Of a stretch of DNA of 64,000 bases, positions 1-9,672 are shown piece by piece. Source of the stretch: Akkermansiaceae bacterium UBA2381 (GTDB taxonomy: Bacteria; Verrucomicrobiota; Verrucomicrobiia; Verrucomicrobiales; DEV007); assembly GCA_002344215.1 (NCBI GenBank), contig DDSV01000013.1, positions 23,325 to 87,324 of the forward strand, in the 5' to 3' direction. Each line of letters starts with the position of its first letter. Positions within the stretch are counted from its first letter, which is position 1. The notes under the pieces were generated by a model. It had not been told where the DNA came from, made no database searches, and was given only the letters and a program-made list of their open reading frames with translations. The position numbers were made by a program, and so were the translations under genes.

Positions 1-431
1 TGGCGGTAGGGATTGGGGTGGGGAATCGGGTACTGAGCAGATCTCTAAGTTTCGTGAATATCCTATTTTCCAGATCTTGGAGGGGCGAAATTCATCATTT
101 TTCCTTCTAAATACCGTGAAAACAAGCATTTCACATGGCCCTCATGAATCTGGTAAAAGCACCATATCTTGTTGGCCGGTCGATATGATGCACAATATGT
201 AGTGGTTCTTCAAGATTAATTTGTGTGAATTAAGCGTTTTTTGCGCCATCCCTTATAGGAGAAGCAATTGAAGAACGGAAGTGCCAGAAAATATTTCAGA
301 ACCTCGGATTATTAAGGCATGAAAATCACTTTCATCAGGGCGCGGAAGGGCCTTTCCTGCCGTCGAAAGACAGGGTTGTGATGAGTCGGAAACTCATCGG
401 GTCCCCGCGGAGGGACCCGTGAGGGAGGCGG
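1..431. other. Intergenic region, no gene seen
   Basis: I find no convincing coding sequence in this left edge. It is more AT-rich than the genes around it. The only structure visible is a pair of adjacent hairpins at its right end (listed separately). It may hold the 3' flank of sodA and a promoter for a gene left of the window. Confidence 0.5.
380..419 (-). terminator. Tandem hairpins downstream of sodA
   Basis: Two adjacent inverted repeats lie 12 bases past the sodA stop: an 8-bp stem 398-405/412-419 (CGGGTCCC/GGGACCCG) and a 7-bp stem 380-386/392-398 (GATGAGT/ACTCATC), which share base 398. No T-run follows on the minus strand, so this is not a canonical intrinsic terminator; an mRNA 3'-end structure is equally possible. 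Confidence 0.4.
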
Positions 432-1061
432 TTATTTCGCGGCGGCGAATCGCTCAGCCACGGCGCTCCAGTTCACGATGTTCCAGAAAGAATCGACGTA
501 ATCAGGACGGCGGTTCTGGTAATTGAGATAATAGGCATGCTCCCAGACGTCGAGACCGAGGATTGGGGTGCTGCCGTCGCATCCGGCTGCCTCGCCCATG
601 ATCGGGCTGTCCTGATTCGGAGTGCTGGTGATTGCCACGCTGCCGTCTGCCTTGGCGACGAGCCAGGCCCAGCCTGAACCGAAGCGGGTCAGAGCCGCGT
701 TTTTGAAGGCGTCTTTGAAGGCATCAAAGGATCCGAAGGCCTTGTCGATAGCGGCAGCGAGGTCTCCGGAGGGAGTTCCCCCTGCGTTTGGACCGATTAC
801 CGTCCAGAAAAGCGAGTGGTTGGCGTGTCCGCCCCCGTTGTTGCGAACGGCACCGCGGATGTTCTCGGGAACCGCTCCGAGATCGGAAATAAGAGCTTCG
901 ATGGATTTTCCTTCGAGTTCCGAGTTGCCTTCGAGTGCCTTGTTGAGGTTGGCAATGTAGGCGGCGTGGTGTTTCCCATGGTGGATCTCCATCGTTTTGG
1001 TGTCGATATGGGGCTCAAGAGCGTCGAGAGCGTAGGGGAGGGCGGGTAGTTCGTGGGCCAT
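432..1061 (-). CDS. sodA: Superoxide dismutase, Mn type
   Basis: A cytoplasmic superoxide dismutase of 209 residues converting superoxide to hydrogen peroxide and oxygen. Metal ligands are visible as H27 (MEIHHGKHH), H82 ([10 protein letters not shown]), D171 and H175 ([10 protein letters not shown]). Gly in the GGHxNH motif and the Gln of TPNQDSP (about residue 150) are the Mn-type signature; iron enzymes carry a Gln in the first position instead. The frame stays open 29 codons upstream, but the family starts at [10 protein letters not shown], so I chose the ATG at 1061. It has no signal peptide and appears monocistronic, followed by tandem hairpins. Identity as a Mn/Fe SOD is certain; the metal preference is inferred from those residues. 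Confidence 0.97.
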   Translation of the reverse strand: MAHELPALPYALDALEPHIDTKTMEIHHGKHHAAYIANLNKALEGNSELEGKSIEALISDLGAVPENIRGAVRNNGGGHANHSLFWTVIGPNAGGTPSGDLAAAIDKAFGSFDAFKDAFKNAALTRFGSGWAWLVAKADGSVAITSTPNQDSPIMGEAAGCDGSTPILGLDVWEHAYYLNYQNRRPDYVDSFWNIVNWSAVAERFAAAK

Positions 1062-1232
1062 GATGAGAGAGTTTGGGTGTTGTGTGTTCGTTTGCTTGTG
1101 TCGGCCAATGCCGGAAATCAATGAGACTCCGCCCCGGCGACTTGTCAAAGACGTTACGAACTATATTCACGTCAGGACCCGAGAAGTCGGGAAAACTTGG
1201 AATCACTGAAGGAACCGCGCAGTTCCGACCCC

Positions 1233-1991
1233 TCAGAAAAGGAAAATCGGAGGCGGCACCGTGATACTGGCCCGGGAATTGGCAAAGTTCAGGCCTTCTG
1301 ACTCGGAGATCGAATTCACCATGTCATTCTGAAATCCGATCTGCACCCTGCCGGACTCCACCTCGATATATTGGGTCATGGGGACCTGCTGACCGAAGGA
1401 ATTAAAGGTCATGACGGTTTGGGGAACCCGCTCGTAGGAAATATACTCAAGCGAATCCGAGCGCCCCTCGGCATTAACGGTGGAGTTGCGTTTGTCCGGA
1501 GGTCCGATTGCGGCGATCACCTCGGCCACGGTCATTCCAAGTGCAACTTGATGATTTTCAATTAGTTCTGAAACAATGACGTAGCGTTCGTAGTATTCCC
1601 TCAGGCGGGCTTCAAAGCCTTCCGGGATCCCGGTGATGGCGGATTTGCTGACCCATCCGGAGATTTGTCCCTGCTTTGCTTTCGCGCGCACCCGGTAGGC
1701 CTTGTCGCTGACCGCCAGGAGGACGGCGGTCTGGGCGGGGATAAGATTCCCCATCCATCGATCACCTTTCAAACTCGAGTAGACCGCGGCCCCCTGGGAG
1801 ACCCCGACGACGAGCTCCTTTTCGACCATTCCCTCAAGATAGACGGCACCCTCCTCTTTGACGAGTTTGCTTTTGGACCGGTCCTCGCGGTCGACCATCA
1901 CGACGCCGGGACGTCGCAGCTGAGCGTCAGCGCCCATTGGAAAAAGAAGAAGTCCAATCAGCACGATCCGGGGAGTCGAAAGCCTTTTCAT
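1233..1991 (-). CDS. Secreted SH3-like / BamE-like protein
   Basis: A 252-residue protein with a signal peptide (residues 1 to about 23, cleavage near ADAQ). Residues about 45-120 look like a bacterial SH3 fold: a short beta-rich segment ending in GQISGWVSKSAIT, the usual closing GWV motif. Residues about 150-235 begin with LGMTVAEVIAAIGPPDKR, a motif typical of SmpA/BamE-like domains (G-M-T...V...G.P), followed by beta strands ending in MVNSISESEG. Together these suggest a periplasmic protein that binds peptide or wall material. The protein as a whole is not one I recognise. It sits alone, 170 bases from each neighbour on the same strand. Confidence 0.75.
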   Translation of the reverse strand: MKRLSTPRIVLIGLLLFPMGADAQLRRPGVVMVDREDRSKSKLVKEEGAVYLEGMVEKELVVGVSQGAAVYSSLKGDRWMGNLIPAQTAVLLAVSDKAYRVRAKAKQGQISGWVSKSAITGIPEGFEARLREYYERYVIVSELIENHQVALGMTVAEVIAAIGPPDKRNSTVNAEGRSDSLEYISYERVPQTVMTFNSFGQQVPMTQYIEVESGRVQIGFQNDMVNSISESEGLNFANSRASITVPPPIFLF

Positions 1992-2161
1992 GGTAGTCGG
2001 GACAAAGCGGGAACTGATTTAGCGCAAACCGGCAACTCCAACAAAAAATGCGACCGGCTCGAGTGAGACGTTTAAACGCCCCACTCCAGTCAGAAGTATT
2101 CCTCCCGGCGTGATTTCAGGCAAGCAAATCCGGCTTGGGATTCCACTTATCCCGCCCCGGA

Positions 2162-3754
2162 CTAATCCCTGATTTCCTTCTGTGTCTTCGCGTCCGCGAT
2201 GACGACCTGCTCACGGTAGTAGGAGGCGTCGCTCCGGAAGGTAAGCCTGGCGTTATGGCGGCGCTCCAACTCAACAAAAAGCTCTCCGTCGTGAGTTCTG
2301 AGGCGCTCCATCACATCCGGATTGACGATGACGATGAGTTCCTTGCTCGCGTTCTCGGTTTTTCCGAGGATGGTGTTGATCCGGCGCTGGAGCTCAACGC
2401 TCATGGACTCGGCGCTCTTGACCATCCCGCGCCCCTGACAATAATGGCAGGGCTCGTTGACGGTGATATTCAGGCTCTCGTGCAGGCGCTGACGGGTCAT
2501 CTCCATGAGCCCGAGCTGGGAGATCTGCAGGATCTGCGTCTTGGCCTTGTCGTTGCGGAGCCGTTCCCGCATGACCTTGTAGACGGCCATCTGGTCGCGG
2601 CGTGACTTCATGTCGATAAAGTCAATGACGAGCAAACCTCCGATATTCCGAAGACGGACCTGTCGGGCCACCTCTTCGGCTGCCTCGATATTGGTCTGGA
2701 GAATCATCTTGTCCTGGGTCTTGGCCCGGCCGGTATTCACGTCGATCGCGATGAGCGCCTCGGTCTCATCAATGACCAGGTAACCGCCGCTGGGCAGCCA
2801 GACCTGGCGGTAGAAGGCGTCGTCTATTTGCCTCTGGATGCCGAGTTTCTCGAAAATCGGCGTGGACGTCTGCATATACTGAATGCGTTTCCGCGACCGG
2901 CGCGAAATGACTCCGATGAGATCCTTCATCCGCTCTGCCGCGGCGGCATCATCGACGAGGACTTCGTCGATTTCATCGGTGAGAAAGTCCCGAACGGTCC
3001 GTTCAATCAGATCGGGCTCGCGGAAGACGCAGGTGGGCGCCTTTTCGGTGGAGGCCTTTTCCTCGATCTCACGCCATTGGTCGATGAGAATCGCAAGATC
3101 CCGGACGAAATAACGGACTTTCTGCCCTGCCGAAACCGTGCGGAGAATCACCCCCATCTTCTCGGGGATGGTGAGCTTTTCGCCCATGATCTTCCGGAGA
3201 CGGGCGCGTTCCTTGGGATCTTCGATCTTCCGGGAAATGCCGAGTTGGTCATTTCTCGGCATCAGGACCATATACCGGCCCGGGAGCGAAATGTTTGTCG
3301 TGATTCTGGGGCCCTTGGTCCCGATGGGGCCCTTCGTGACCTGAACGAGGACCTCGGAACCGACGGGATAGAGTCCGGGAATGTCCTTTGACTGGATGCG
3401 GCTCTTGCTTGCCTTCCCCTTGCCACCGCCCTCATTTCCTTTGCCGCTTCGCTGAATCTCCTCAAGTTCGGCGTCGAGGGCCTCGGGAATGGCGTCCCAG
3501 AAGTGGAGGAAGGCGTTCTTTTCGAAGCCAATATCGACAAACATGGCATTCAGGCCCGGTTCGATATTCCGGACAATCCCTTTGAAGATGGACCCGACGA
3601 TATTGTCGTCATTGGCCCGTTCGACGGTGTACTCCTCAAGGGAGCCGTTCTCGAGAAGGGCTACGCGGGTCTCAAGTCGTTCGCAGTTGACGACGATTTT
3701 GTTTCCCTCGCCGAGTTTTTTGGGGCCGAAAAATTTGCGGATTCTGCTGAACAT
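2162..3754 (-). CDS. rng: Ribonuclease G (RNase E/G family)
   Basis: A 530-residue endoribonuclease of the RNase E/G family, which cleaves single-stranded AU-rich RNA in mRNA decay and 16S rRNA 5'-end maturation. An S1 domain spans about residues 35-160, interrupted by a Gly/Lys-rich insertion at 102-125. The two catalytic aspartates are D338 (IAIDVNTGR) and D381 (IDFIDMKSRRD), 43 residues apart as in E. coli RNase E. The zinc-link CxxC is C436-HY-C439. There is no long C-terminal degradosome scaffold, so it is the RNase G type. It lies 96 bases downstream of the PBP2 gene in the mre gene order, the same association seen in many bacteria (mreBCD...rng). Confidence 0.96.
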   Translation of the reverse strand: MFSRIRKFFGPKKLGEGNKIVVNCERLETRVALLENGSLEEYTVERANDDNIVGSIFKGIVRNIEPGLNAMFVDIGFEKNAFLHFWDAIPEALDAELEEIQRSGKGNEGGGKGKASKSRIQSKDIPGLYPVGSEVLVQVTKGPIGTKGPRITTNISLPGRYMVLMPRNDQLGISRKIEDPKERARLRKIMGEKLTIPEKMGVILRTVSAGQKVRYFVRDLAILIDQWREIEEKASTEKAPTCVFREPDLIERTVRDFLTDEIDEVLVDDAAAAERMKDLIGVISRRSRKRIQYMQTSTPIFEKLGIQRQIDDAFYRQVWLPSGGYLVIDETEALIAIDVNTGRAKTQDKMILQTNIEAAEEVARQVRLRNIGGLLVIDFIDMKSRRDQMAVYKVMRERLRNDKAKTQILQISQLGLMEMTRQRLHESLNITVNEPCHYCQGRGMVKSAESMSVELQRRINTILGKTENASKELIVIVNPDVMERLRTHDGELFVELERRHNARLTFRSDASYYREQVVIADAKTQKEIRD

Positions 3755-3850
3755 GGGGTGATAAAAAGAGGGTTAAAGTGTTTAGGGTCAATATAGACCA
3801 GAGTGGGATTCCCGGCTTTGGAGGAGTGGAGGAACATCGCGGATTGTGGA

Positions 3851-6028
3851 TTACCTTTTCTTCTTGAGCCACTGGAAAGGACGAAATTTCGGAGCGGGAT
3901 TTGCGTTTAGGTTGCCGACCCGGCCCCGTGAATCGCTCGATTGCATGATGGTCGGTTGGGCGAGATTGCCGCTGAGAGGGCGGAAATTGCGCTCCTGCAG
4001 AGACTGGGGCACAAATGCAGCAACGTCTACCGCGGATTCGGCGTTTTCATCCGCCACCGCAAAAGCGGCGAGGTCGGCCCCGTCAAACGCGACGCTCATC
4101 ACCCGATCGGTTCTTCCGATGGCCTCGGGAATGGCGGTAACCTCGACATTCCGGCCCTGATTCATCGTCACGACACTATCGATAATGTTTTTGGCAATGG
4201 GAGAGGCCGCTCCGCCGCCCGAATTCCCGTTTTCAACAAAGACACAGACGGCAAGTTCGGGGTTTTCGTAGGGCGCGAAAGAAATAAACCAGGCGTTGGT
4301 GGGTTGATTGGGGTTGGCGGTTTGGGCGGTGCCCGTTTTTCCGGAGAGCACGGTCAGATCGGAGTGCGCCCGCCCGGCGGTCCCTCCCGGCTCGTTCACG
4401 ACGCGCCACATCCCGCGTTTGACCAGTTCGACATGTTCGGGTTTGAGCCCCTCGCGAATCAGATCATGTTTAAATATCGGGGTGTCTTCCTTGACGATCG
4501 TTCCGTCCTTTTCGGCCACTTTCCTGATGAGGCGGGGCTGAAAGACTTTCCCCCCGTTTGCCACCGTCGCCGTGACGGAAGCCATCTGAAGCGGCGACGC
4601 CTCAGTTGCGCCCTGTCCGATGGAGACAAGGGCGGTGAAGGCATCGCTCCAGAGGAGGCCCTGCATGCGCAGCCACTCGGGGTTGGGAATATTCCCCGGG
4701 TTCTCACCGGTCACTTCGATGCCGGTGGTGCGACCCAAACCGAGCAGATTGGTCATGGTCTGGATGTTGCGGATGCCCGTGGAGTTGGCATAACGGTAAA
4801 AGAATCCGTTACAACTGACTTTGATGGCCGAACTCAGGTCCAGCGTTCCGTGGCCCGAGGACCAGCATTTCATGAACTTGTTCCCGTATTGGGCACCACC
4901 ACCGCAGGAAAAGCTGCGGTCACAGGTCCCTGAAAGGCAACCCGCGAGGGCGACCGGGATTTTTCCCGTGGAGCCCGGCGAGTAGGGATTGATGGCGCGA
5001 CTGAACATGGGGCTCGTCGGGTCCTCCGTGTAGCGCTTCCAGTCGTCGATTCTAACCTCCGGGATGAAAACGTTCGGGTTGAACGAGGGGACGGAGGCAA
5101 TCGCAAGGACGTCGCCATTTCGGGGATCAATGACGACGGCAGCCCCGCGCCCCACCTTGCGGAGGCTCTGCTCCGTGATCATCTGGATGCGGGCATCAAT
5201 CGTCAGGTAAACATCGGAACCCGGTTCCGGCTCGGTCCGGCTGACTTCACCGACAAATTTCCCCTTTTCGTCCTTTTCGATGATCAGCTTGCCGGGCTTG
5301 CCCTGGAGGTAGTGATCCATCGTTTTTTCGACCCCCATCACCCCGTAATCGTCACCCACGTAGTAATTGAAGTCGCGCTTCTTCTCCGCGGGAACCTGGT
5401 CAATATCGGCCAGATTCATGTAACCAAGGACATGACAGGCCAGAGAATCGTAAAGGTAGCGTCGCTGCCCTGTTCTTGTCACCGTCACTCCGGGAATGCC
5501 GATGTTATTCTCCGCAAAGCGGGCAAACTCCTTGAAACTCAGGTCGCGACGATAGGTGAAGGGGACGATGCCGCGCGTCGAGCGATAGTGCACCCGCATT
5601 GAGCTGGAGCTGTAGTCGGCGAGCAACCCGAGGTCCTGCAGCCCGGGGAAAACGGTTGCTTCGACGATGGCGACAATATCCACCTCGGTTTTGATCTCCT
5701 TCTGCCCGTAGCTGTCGAAGCGCTCCCAGGTGTAGGGTTCGGGGAGCTTGCTGTGAGTTTTCAGATAAGCCGCGGTGATCTCCCTGAGATCAAGCTGCAG
5801 TTCGTAGTTCGGCGTGCTGTCCACCAGGGTGATACCGTTTCGATCCTTGATCTCGCCGCGGATGCCGGGGATGCGGACTGACTCAAATTTGCTCCCCGGG
5901 ACGCGCGCGGCGTAGTAGTCGTGGCTGACTACCTGGATCTGATAGAGACGGTAAATGAGCAGGCTGAAGCCCGCCATCACGAGGATGGCGATCAAATACA
6001 ACCGGACTCTAAAGTGCGTCACCATCAT
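3851..6028 (-). CDS. mrdA: Penicillin-binding protein 2, elongasome transpeptidase
   Basis: A 725-residue class B PBP that cross-links peptidoglycan during lateral wall growth. A single N-terminal membrane helix (about residues 10-30) is followed by the PBP dimerisation domain and a transpeptidase domain with all three active-site motifs: S353-TG-K356, S405-C-N407 and K564-T-G. The first motif reads PGSTGK where most PBP2s have PGSTFK. About 100 residues beyond the usual end (from about 625) form an Ala/Asp/Asn-rich tail ending in KKKR that I cannot assign. The start overlaps the mreD stop by 20 bases, so the two are translationally coupled. mreBCD immediately upstream supports PBP2 rather than the divisome PBP3. 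Confidence 0.96.
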   Translation of the reverse strand: MMVTHFRVRLYLIAILVMAGFSLLIYRLYQIQVVSHDYYAARVPGSKFESVRIPGIRGEIKDRNGITLVDSTPNYELQLDLREITAAYLKTHSKLPEPYTWERFDSYGQKEIKTEVDIVAIVEATVFPGLQDLGLLADYSSSSMRVHYRSTRGIVPFTYRRDLSFKEFARFAENNIGIPGVTVTRTGQRRYLYDSLACHVLGYMNLADIDQVPAEKKRDFNYYVGDDYGVMGVEKTMDHYLQGKPGKLIIEKDEKGKFVGEVSRTEPEPGSDVYLTIDARIQMITEQSLRKVGRGAAVVIDPRNGDVLAIASVPSFNPNVFIPEVRIDDWKRYTEDPTSPMFSRAINPYSPGSTGKIPVALAGCLSGTCDRSFSCGGGAQYGNKFMKCWSSGHGTLDLSSAIKVSCNGFFYRYANSTGIRNIQTMTNLLGLGRTTGIEVTGENPGNIPNPEWLRMQGLLWSDAFTALVSIGQGATEASPLQMASVTATVANGGKVFQPRLIRKVAEKDGTIVKEDTPIFKHDLIREGLKPEHVELVKRGMWRVVNEPGGTAGRAHSDLTVLSGKTGTAQTANPNQPTNAWFISFAPYENPELAVCVFVENGNSGGGAASPIAKNIIDSVVTMNQGRNVEVTAIPEAIGRTDRVMSVAFDGADLAAFAVADENAESAVDVAAFVPQSLQERNFRPLSGNLAQPTIMQSSDSRGRVGNLNANPAPKFRPFQWLKKKR

Positions 6029-6602
6029 AGGTGTGGCGTCGCTTCAGACCCTCCATCCGGATTCGATACCGCATGCGGTCTGCTGCGCGACTTAACAATA
6101 ACAGTAAAAAAGGCGAAACAAGAGAAGAAAACATGGCGGTCATGAGCATTTTCCACCAGAGCTCCGGTGAAGTCTCCAATCCGCCGCGGTGAAAACTGAT
6201 GATGAGGTATTCAAGGAGGAGCCCGAGTCCCGTGCAGAGCCCGATCATGAAGACAGGAAGTTCCCAGCGCCCTCTCTTGAAAAGCGGGCGTACCCCCTGG
6301 ATCAGGGCACCCATGATTCCAAAAATAAAGATCGTGAAGCCAAAGGGAATCTCTGACTGGACGAAGGTTCCCATTGCTGCCTCCGCAGGATAAATCGGAA
6401 TATGATAACGGGCATCCCAGGCTAACCCGGTCGCCATCGCCATCGTCAGCATGGTGGGAAAGGGCACTGCGATTGATGCGGCGAGAAAAACGGCGTGCAC
6501 AAGCAGCAACCGGGATCCGAAAGCCCAGTCGAATACAGGAATAAACTCCTGCAGGATAAACGAGAGAATCAGAAGAAGGACGACGAGACCGAAGAACTTC
6601 AT
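6009..6602 (-). CDS. mreD: Rod shape-determining protein MreD
   Basis: A 197-residue integral membrane protein with about five or six hydrophobic helices, the size and topology of MreD, the membrane component linking MreC to the RodA/PBP2 synthase. Sequence conservation in MreD is low, so the call rests on topology and position: it lies between mreC (ATGA overlap at 6599-6602) and mrdA (20-base overlap). The basic C-terminus (RRHTYDGDAL) is cytoplasmic by the positive-inside rule. Confidence 0.92.
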   Translation of the reverse strand: MKFFGLVVLLLILSFILQEFIPVFDWAFGSRLLLVHAVFLAASIAVPFPTMLTMAMATGLAWDARYHIPIYPAEAAMGTFVQSEIPFGFTIFIFGIMGALIQGVRPLFKRGRWELPVFMIGLCTGLGLLLEYLIISFHRGGLETSPELWWKMLMTAMFSSLVSPFLLLLLSRAADRMRYRIRMEGLKRRHTYDGDAL

Positions 6603-7468
6603 GGGGGTGTCACCGGTTTAACGGGAATCGATTCGGGTGCGGCCTGGGCGGATTCGCTCGGAAGAATGATAAAGACATCAACGAGATCATCGAAGTTGAC
6701 GGAGGGCTTCACATTGGCTTCCGCATCGATGATCCCGATTTTCACGCTGTTCACCTCTCCGAGAAGCAGATTCGCCGGGAAAAGCTCACCCGTGCCCGAG
6801 CTGAAGACTTTGGCTCCGGGAGTCGCCTCGGCTTCTTTGGAAAGATACCGCAGCCGCAGACTCGGGAGCTTGCGGAGGGCTCCGCGCTGACCGCTTAAGA
6901 TCCCCTGTTCCTGAGAGTTTTCGAGTTTGGCCGAAACCTGGCACATCTCGTCGGTGAGGAGAAGGACCACCGCGGAGTGGGGCGCGATGACTTCGGAAAC
7001 CTTGCCGACAAGACCGGCTTCTTCACCCAGCGGGACAATGACGGGGCTGTCGACCTTGATTCCGTCGAGTTCCCCTTTGTCGATCACAAGCGTGTTGTAC
7101 CAATTGGTCGGTTTGCGGCTGATCACCCTCGCGGCGACGAGGGAAAGAGGGGATTTTTCCAGATATTGAAGAGCGTTGCGCAGCTGATTGTTCTCCGTCA
7201 GGATCTCGTCCAGCTGAATGACTTCAAGCTTGAGCCGGTCACGTTCCTGCTCAACAGCGGCGAGCTTTTCCCTGACTTCGGCCGGGCTCAAGGTCTCGCT
7301 TCCGAGAGTGGCGACCGCTCCGTCGAGTTGATTCGACGCTTTCATGAAAGGGCGCAGCGCGACCATCGCCCCGCGCTGGATTTTGCCAATCGCCTCGGGC
7401 TGGAAAAGAGTGATCCAGATGAGGAGACCCACAAAGGTGATCAGAAAGATGATGTTCAATCGACTCAT
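6599..7468 (-). CDS. mreC: Rod shape-determining protein MreC
   Basis: A bitopic periplasmic protein that organises PBP2 along MreB filaments. One N-terminal membrane helix (NIIFLITFVGLLIWITLF) is followed by a coiled coil (about residues 65-105, LAAVEQERDRLKLEVIQLDE) and the two six-stranded MreC barrels (from SPLSLVAARVISRKP). The C-terminus is Pro/Ala-rich. I chose the ATG at 7468 (289 residues), which is preceded by GGAA; a GTG four codons upstream at 7480 is possible. It lies 43 bases after mreB and overlaps mreD by four bases. Confidence 0.95.
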   Translation of the reverse strand: MSRLNIIFLITFVGLLIWITLFQPEAIGKIQRGAMVALRPFMKASNQLDGAVATLGSETLSPAEVREKLAAVEQERDRLKLEVIQLDEILTENNQLRNALQYLEKSPLSLVAARVISRKPTNWYNTLVIDKGELDGIKVDSPVIVPLGEEAGLVGKVSEVIAPHSAVVLLLTDEMCQVSAKLENSQEQGILSGQRGALRKLPSLRLRYLSKEAEATPGAKVFSSGTGELFPANLLLGEVNSVKIGIIDAEANVKPSVNFDDLVDVFIILPSESAQAAPESIPVKPVTPP

Positions 7469-7511
7469 TTCGATTTCCACAAAGAGGGATCAAAGTGCCC
7501 GTTCACGAAAC

Positions 7512-8543
7512 TCAATGACGACCGGGCTGCGATACCTTCTTGAGGAAGTCGAGCTCCTCGAGGAGTTTGCCAGTACCCTCCGCCACGGCGCTGAGAGGAT
7601 CGTCCGCCACGTGCACGGGCAGACCAGTTTCCTCGGAGATCAACTGATCCAGGCCTTTGAGAAGGGCTCCTCCGCCGGCAAGGACGATTCCCCGGTCAAC
7701 CAGGTCGGCGGACAATTCGGGGGGGCAGCGTTCCAGGGTCACCCGGATAGACTCAATAATGACCCGGAGCGGGTCCATCAGCGCTTCGCGAATTTCGTTG
7801 GAAGTCACCTTGATGGTTTTGGGCAGACCGGCAATGAGGTCCCTGCCTTTGACCTCGACCGAAGTTTCCTTCGGCTGGGGGTAGGCCGAGCCCATGCGGA
7901 TCTTGATCTCCTCGGCGGTCCGTTCGCCAATCATCAGATTGTAGGCGCGCTTCATGTAATGAATGATGGCCTCATCCAGTTCATCGCCCGCGACCCGGAC
8001 ACTCCGGCTGTAGACGAGCCCGTATAGCGAGATGATTGCCACCTCGGTCGTCCCGCCGCCGATATCGACGATCATGTTGGCGGCGGCCTCCTGTACGGGC
8101 AGTCCGACCCCGATCGCCGCAGCCATGGGCTCCTCGATAAGATGCACCTCCCGGGCGCCGGCGGCCGCGACGGATTCATTGACCGCCCTTTTCTCCACTT
8201 CGGTGATTCCCGACGGGACCGCGATGACGATGCGGGGGCGGATCCAGTTGCGCCGGTTGTGAACTTTCCGGATGAAATGGCGAAGCATCGCCTCTGTCAC
8301 CTCGTAGTCGGCGATGACGCCATCCCGCAGAGGGCGAACCGCCACGATGTTTCCCGGTGTCCTTCCCAGCATCCGTTTGGCGTCATCGCCCACTGCCAGG
8401 ACCAGATTCGTTCCCGCCTTAACGGCAACCACGGAAGGCTCCCTCAACACGATTCCATGATCTCTCACATAAACGAGCGTATTCGCGGTTCCGAGATCGA
8501 TACCAATGTCGCTGGAGAAAGCTCCGATTATTTTGCCGATCAT
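7512..8543 (-). CDS. mreB: Rod shape-determining actin homologue MreB
   Basis: A 343-residue bacterial actin that forms membrane-bound filaments guiding elongation. Actin-fold nucleotide motifs are intact: phosphate 1 ([14 protein letters not shown]), phosphate 2 ([14 protein letters not shown]) and the adenosine loop ([15 protein letters not shown]). The frame is open ten codons further upstream, but MreB proteins begin close to this point, so I use the ATG at 8543. The first gene of the mreBCD-mrdA-rng run; the 8544-8781 interval upstream must contain the promoter, though no strong -10/-35 pair stands out. Confidence 0.97.
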   Translation of the reverse strand: MIGKIIGAFSSDIGIDLGTANTLVYVRDHGIVLREPSVVAVKAGTNLVLAVGDDAKRMLGRTPGNIVAVRPLRDGVIADYEVTEAMLRHFIRKVHNRRNWIRPRIVIAVPSGITEVEKRAVNESVAAAGAREVHLIEEPMAAAIGVGLPVQEAAANMIVDIGGGTTEVAIISLYGLVYSRSVRVAGDELDEAIIHYMKRAYNLMIGERTAEEIKIRMGSAYPQPKETSVEVKGRDLIAGLPKTIKVTSNEIREALMDPLRVIIESIRVTLERCPPELSADLVDRGIVLAGGGALLKGLDQLISEETGLPVHVADDPLSAVAEGTGKLLEELDFLKKVSQPGRH

Positions 8544-8781
8544 GAAGTCAAAACAGGGATAAAAAAATACCACGCGATTCCATCCACAAGAACGGGATCG
8601 CCGGTAGCAGTTCTAAAAATCCGCAAATCTATCACGTCGCTCAAGGTTTGCCAACCTGCCCGCTCATTAGAGGGGAAAAAACGGAGCCAGATCGATTTTT
8701 CCGCCCCTCGACCTTATTTCGTGTTTTTTTCCAGTTCGGAGACATCTTGGAAGGGTGAGTCTCTACGACATGGAGGAAGGC

Positions 8782-9114
8782 ATGCACTACGCCTGCCAGC
8801 GCTGCGGAAACTGCTGCCGGTGGCCGGGGGAGGTGCCGCTTTCAGATCCGGAACTTGAGCGAATCTCAAGCTTTCTCGGCCTTTCCCTCCAGGATTTCAT
8901 TGCCGAATACACTGACCTCAGACTCAACCGGGCCGGGCTTACCCTCATCGAAAAGGCCAACCATGAGTGTATTTTCCTGGACGGCATCGACTGTCGCATT
9001 CAGGCGGTCAAGCCCGACCAGTGCCGGGGATTCCCGAATCAATGGAACTTTCCCGGCTGGAGGAAAAGTTGTGAGGCGATCCCCGTTCCAGTCAAATCGC
9101 CTGCTGAGGCTTGA
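8782..9114 (+). CDS. YkgJ-type cysteine-cluster protein
   Basis: A small protein of the YkgJ/UPF0153 family (putative Zn/Fe-binding cysteine cluster). The conserved cysteines are visible: YACQRCGNCC near the N-terminus, then C in NHECIFL, C in GIDCRI, C in PDQCRGFP and C near the end (RKSCEA). I prefer the ATG at 8782 because GGAGG lies five bases before it; upstream alternatives are ATG 8770 and GTG 8755. The family's biochemical role is not established. Its last codon is 18 bases before the HU terminator, which reads on the other strand. Confidence 0.85.
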   Translation: MHYACQRCGNCCRWPGEVPLSDPELERISSFLGLSLQDFIAEYTDLRLNRAGLTLIEKANHECIFLDGIDCRIQAVKPDQCRGFPNQWNFPGWRKSCEAIPVPVKSPAEA

Positions 9115-9132
9115 CCGGTTCCGCCCGGGCAC

Positions 9133-9163
9133 AAAAAAAGCGCAGCAGATAACTGCTGCGCTT
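9133..9163 (-). terminator. Intrinsic terminator of the HU gene
   Basis: A perfect 11-bp stem (9138-9148 with 9153-9163, core GCGCAGCAG/CTGCTGCGC) with a four-base loop, followed on the minus strand by seven Ts (9133-9139 read as A on plus). It sits 40 bases past the HU stop, so it should end the HU transcript, and the stem may also catch the convergent gene. Confidence 0.9.
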
Positions 9164-9202
9164 CTATAGGTAAAGATTGGGGTTTTTCCTTACGCTAAGA
9201 TC

Positions 9203-9478
9203 TCAGAGCGTACCCTTGAGAGCGGACGAAGGTTTGAATCCGACCGTCTTGGAGGCTGCGATCTTGATGGTGGCGCCCGTCTTCGGGTTACGACCACTAC
9301 GTGCGGCGCGCTTCCTGACTTCAAACGTACCGAAACCGATCAATTGGACGCTTCCGTCTTTCTTGACGCCTTTGGCGATTGATTCGAGGACAGCTTTCAC
9401 TGCTTCTTCGGCCGCCTTTTTGGAGGTTTCTCCGCCGAGCGATTTTTGTACTGCTTCAATTAGTTCTCCCTTGTTCAT
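9203..9478 (-). CDS. HU-family DNA-binding protein
   Basis: A 91-residue nucleoid protein of the HU/IHF family. The dimerisation helices (MNKGELIEAVQKSLGG...AVKAVLESIAKGV) are followed by the conserved IGFGTFEVRKRAARSGRNP arm start and a DNA-bending beta arm, ending KTVGFKPSSALKGTL. Length and the GRNPKTG motif fit HU; IHF subunits cannot be excluded from sequence alone. I chose the ATG at 9478; a GTG one codon earlier is also open. Monocistronic, with a strong terminator downstream. Confidence 0.95.
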   Translation of the reverse strand: MNKGELIEAVQKSLGGETSKKAAEEAVKAVLESIAKGVKKDGSVQLIGFGTFEVRKRAARSGRNPKTGATIKIAASKTVGFKPSSALKGTL

Positions 9479-9672
9479 CACGAATTTGTAGTTTGAGTCA
9501 GAAGATTAGTAAAGCCGTTTTTTGCGGGGGAGTCACCTTGAAACCTCCGTAAATCAACGGATTGAGCTTCTGTTATAGAAGCTATTACGAAGAGAAAATT
9601 TGTTTGGCAAGCTTAAATTTAAATGTTTCCGGCCTAAAAACAGCCCATTGGTGCCCCTCAATTTGAACTGAT

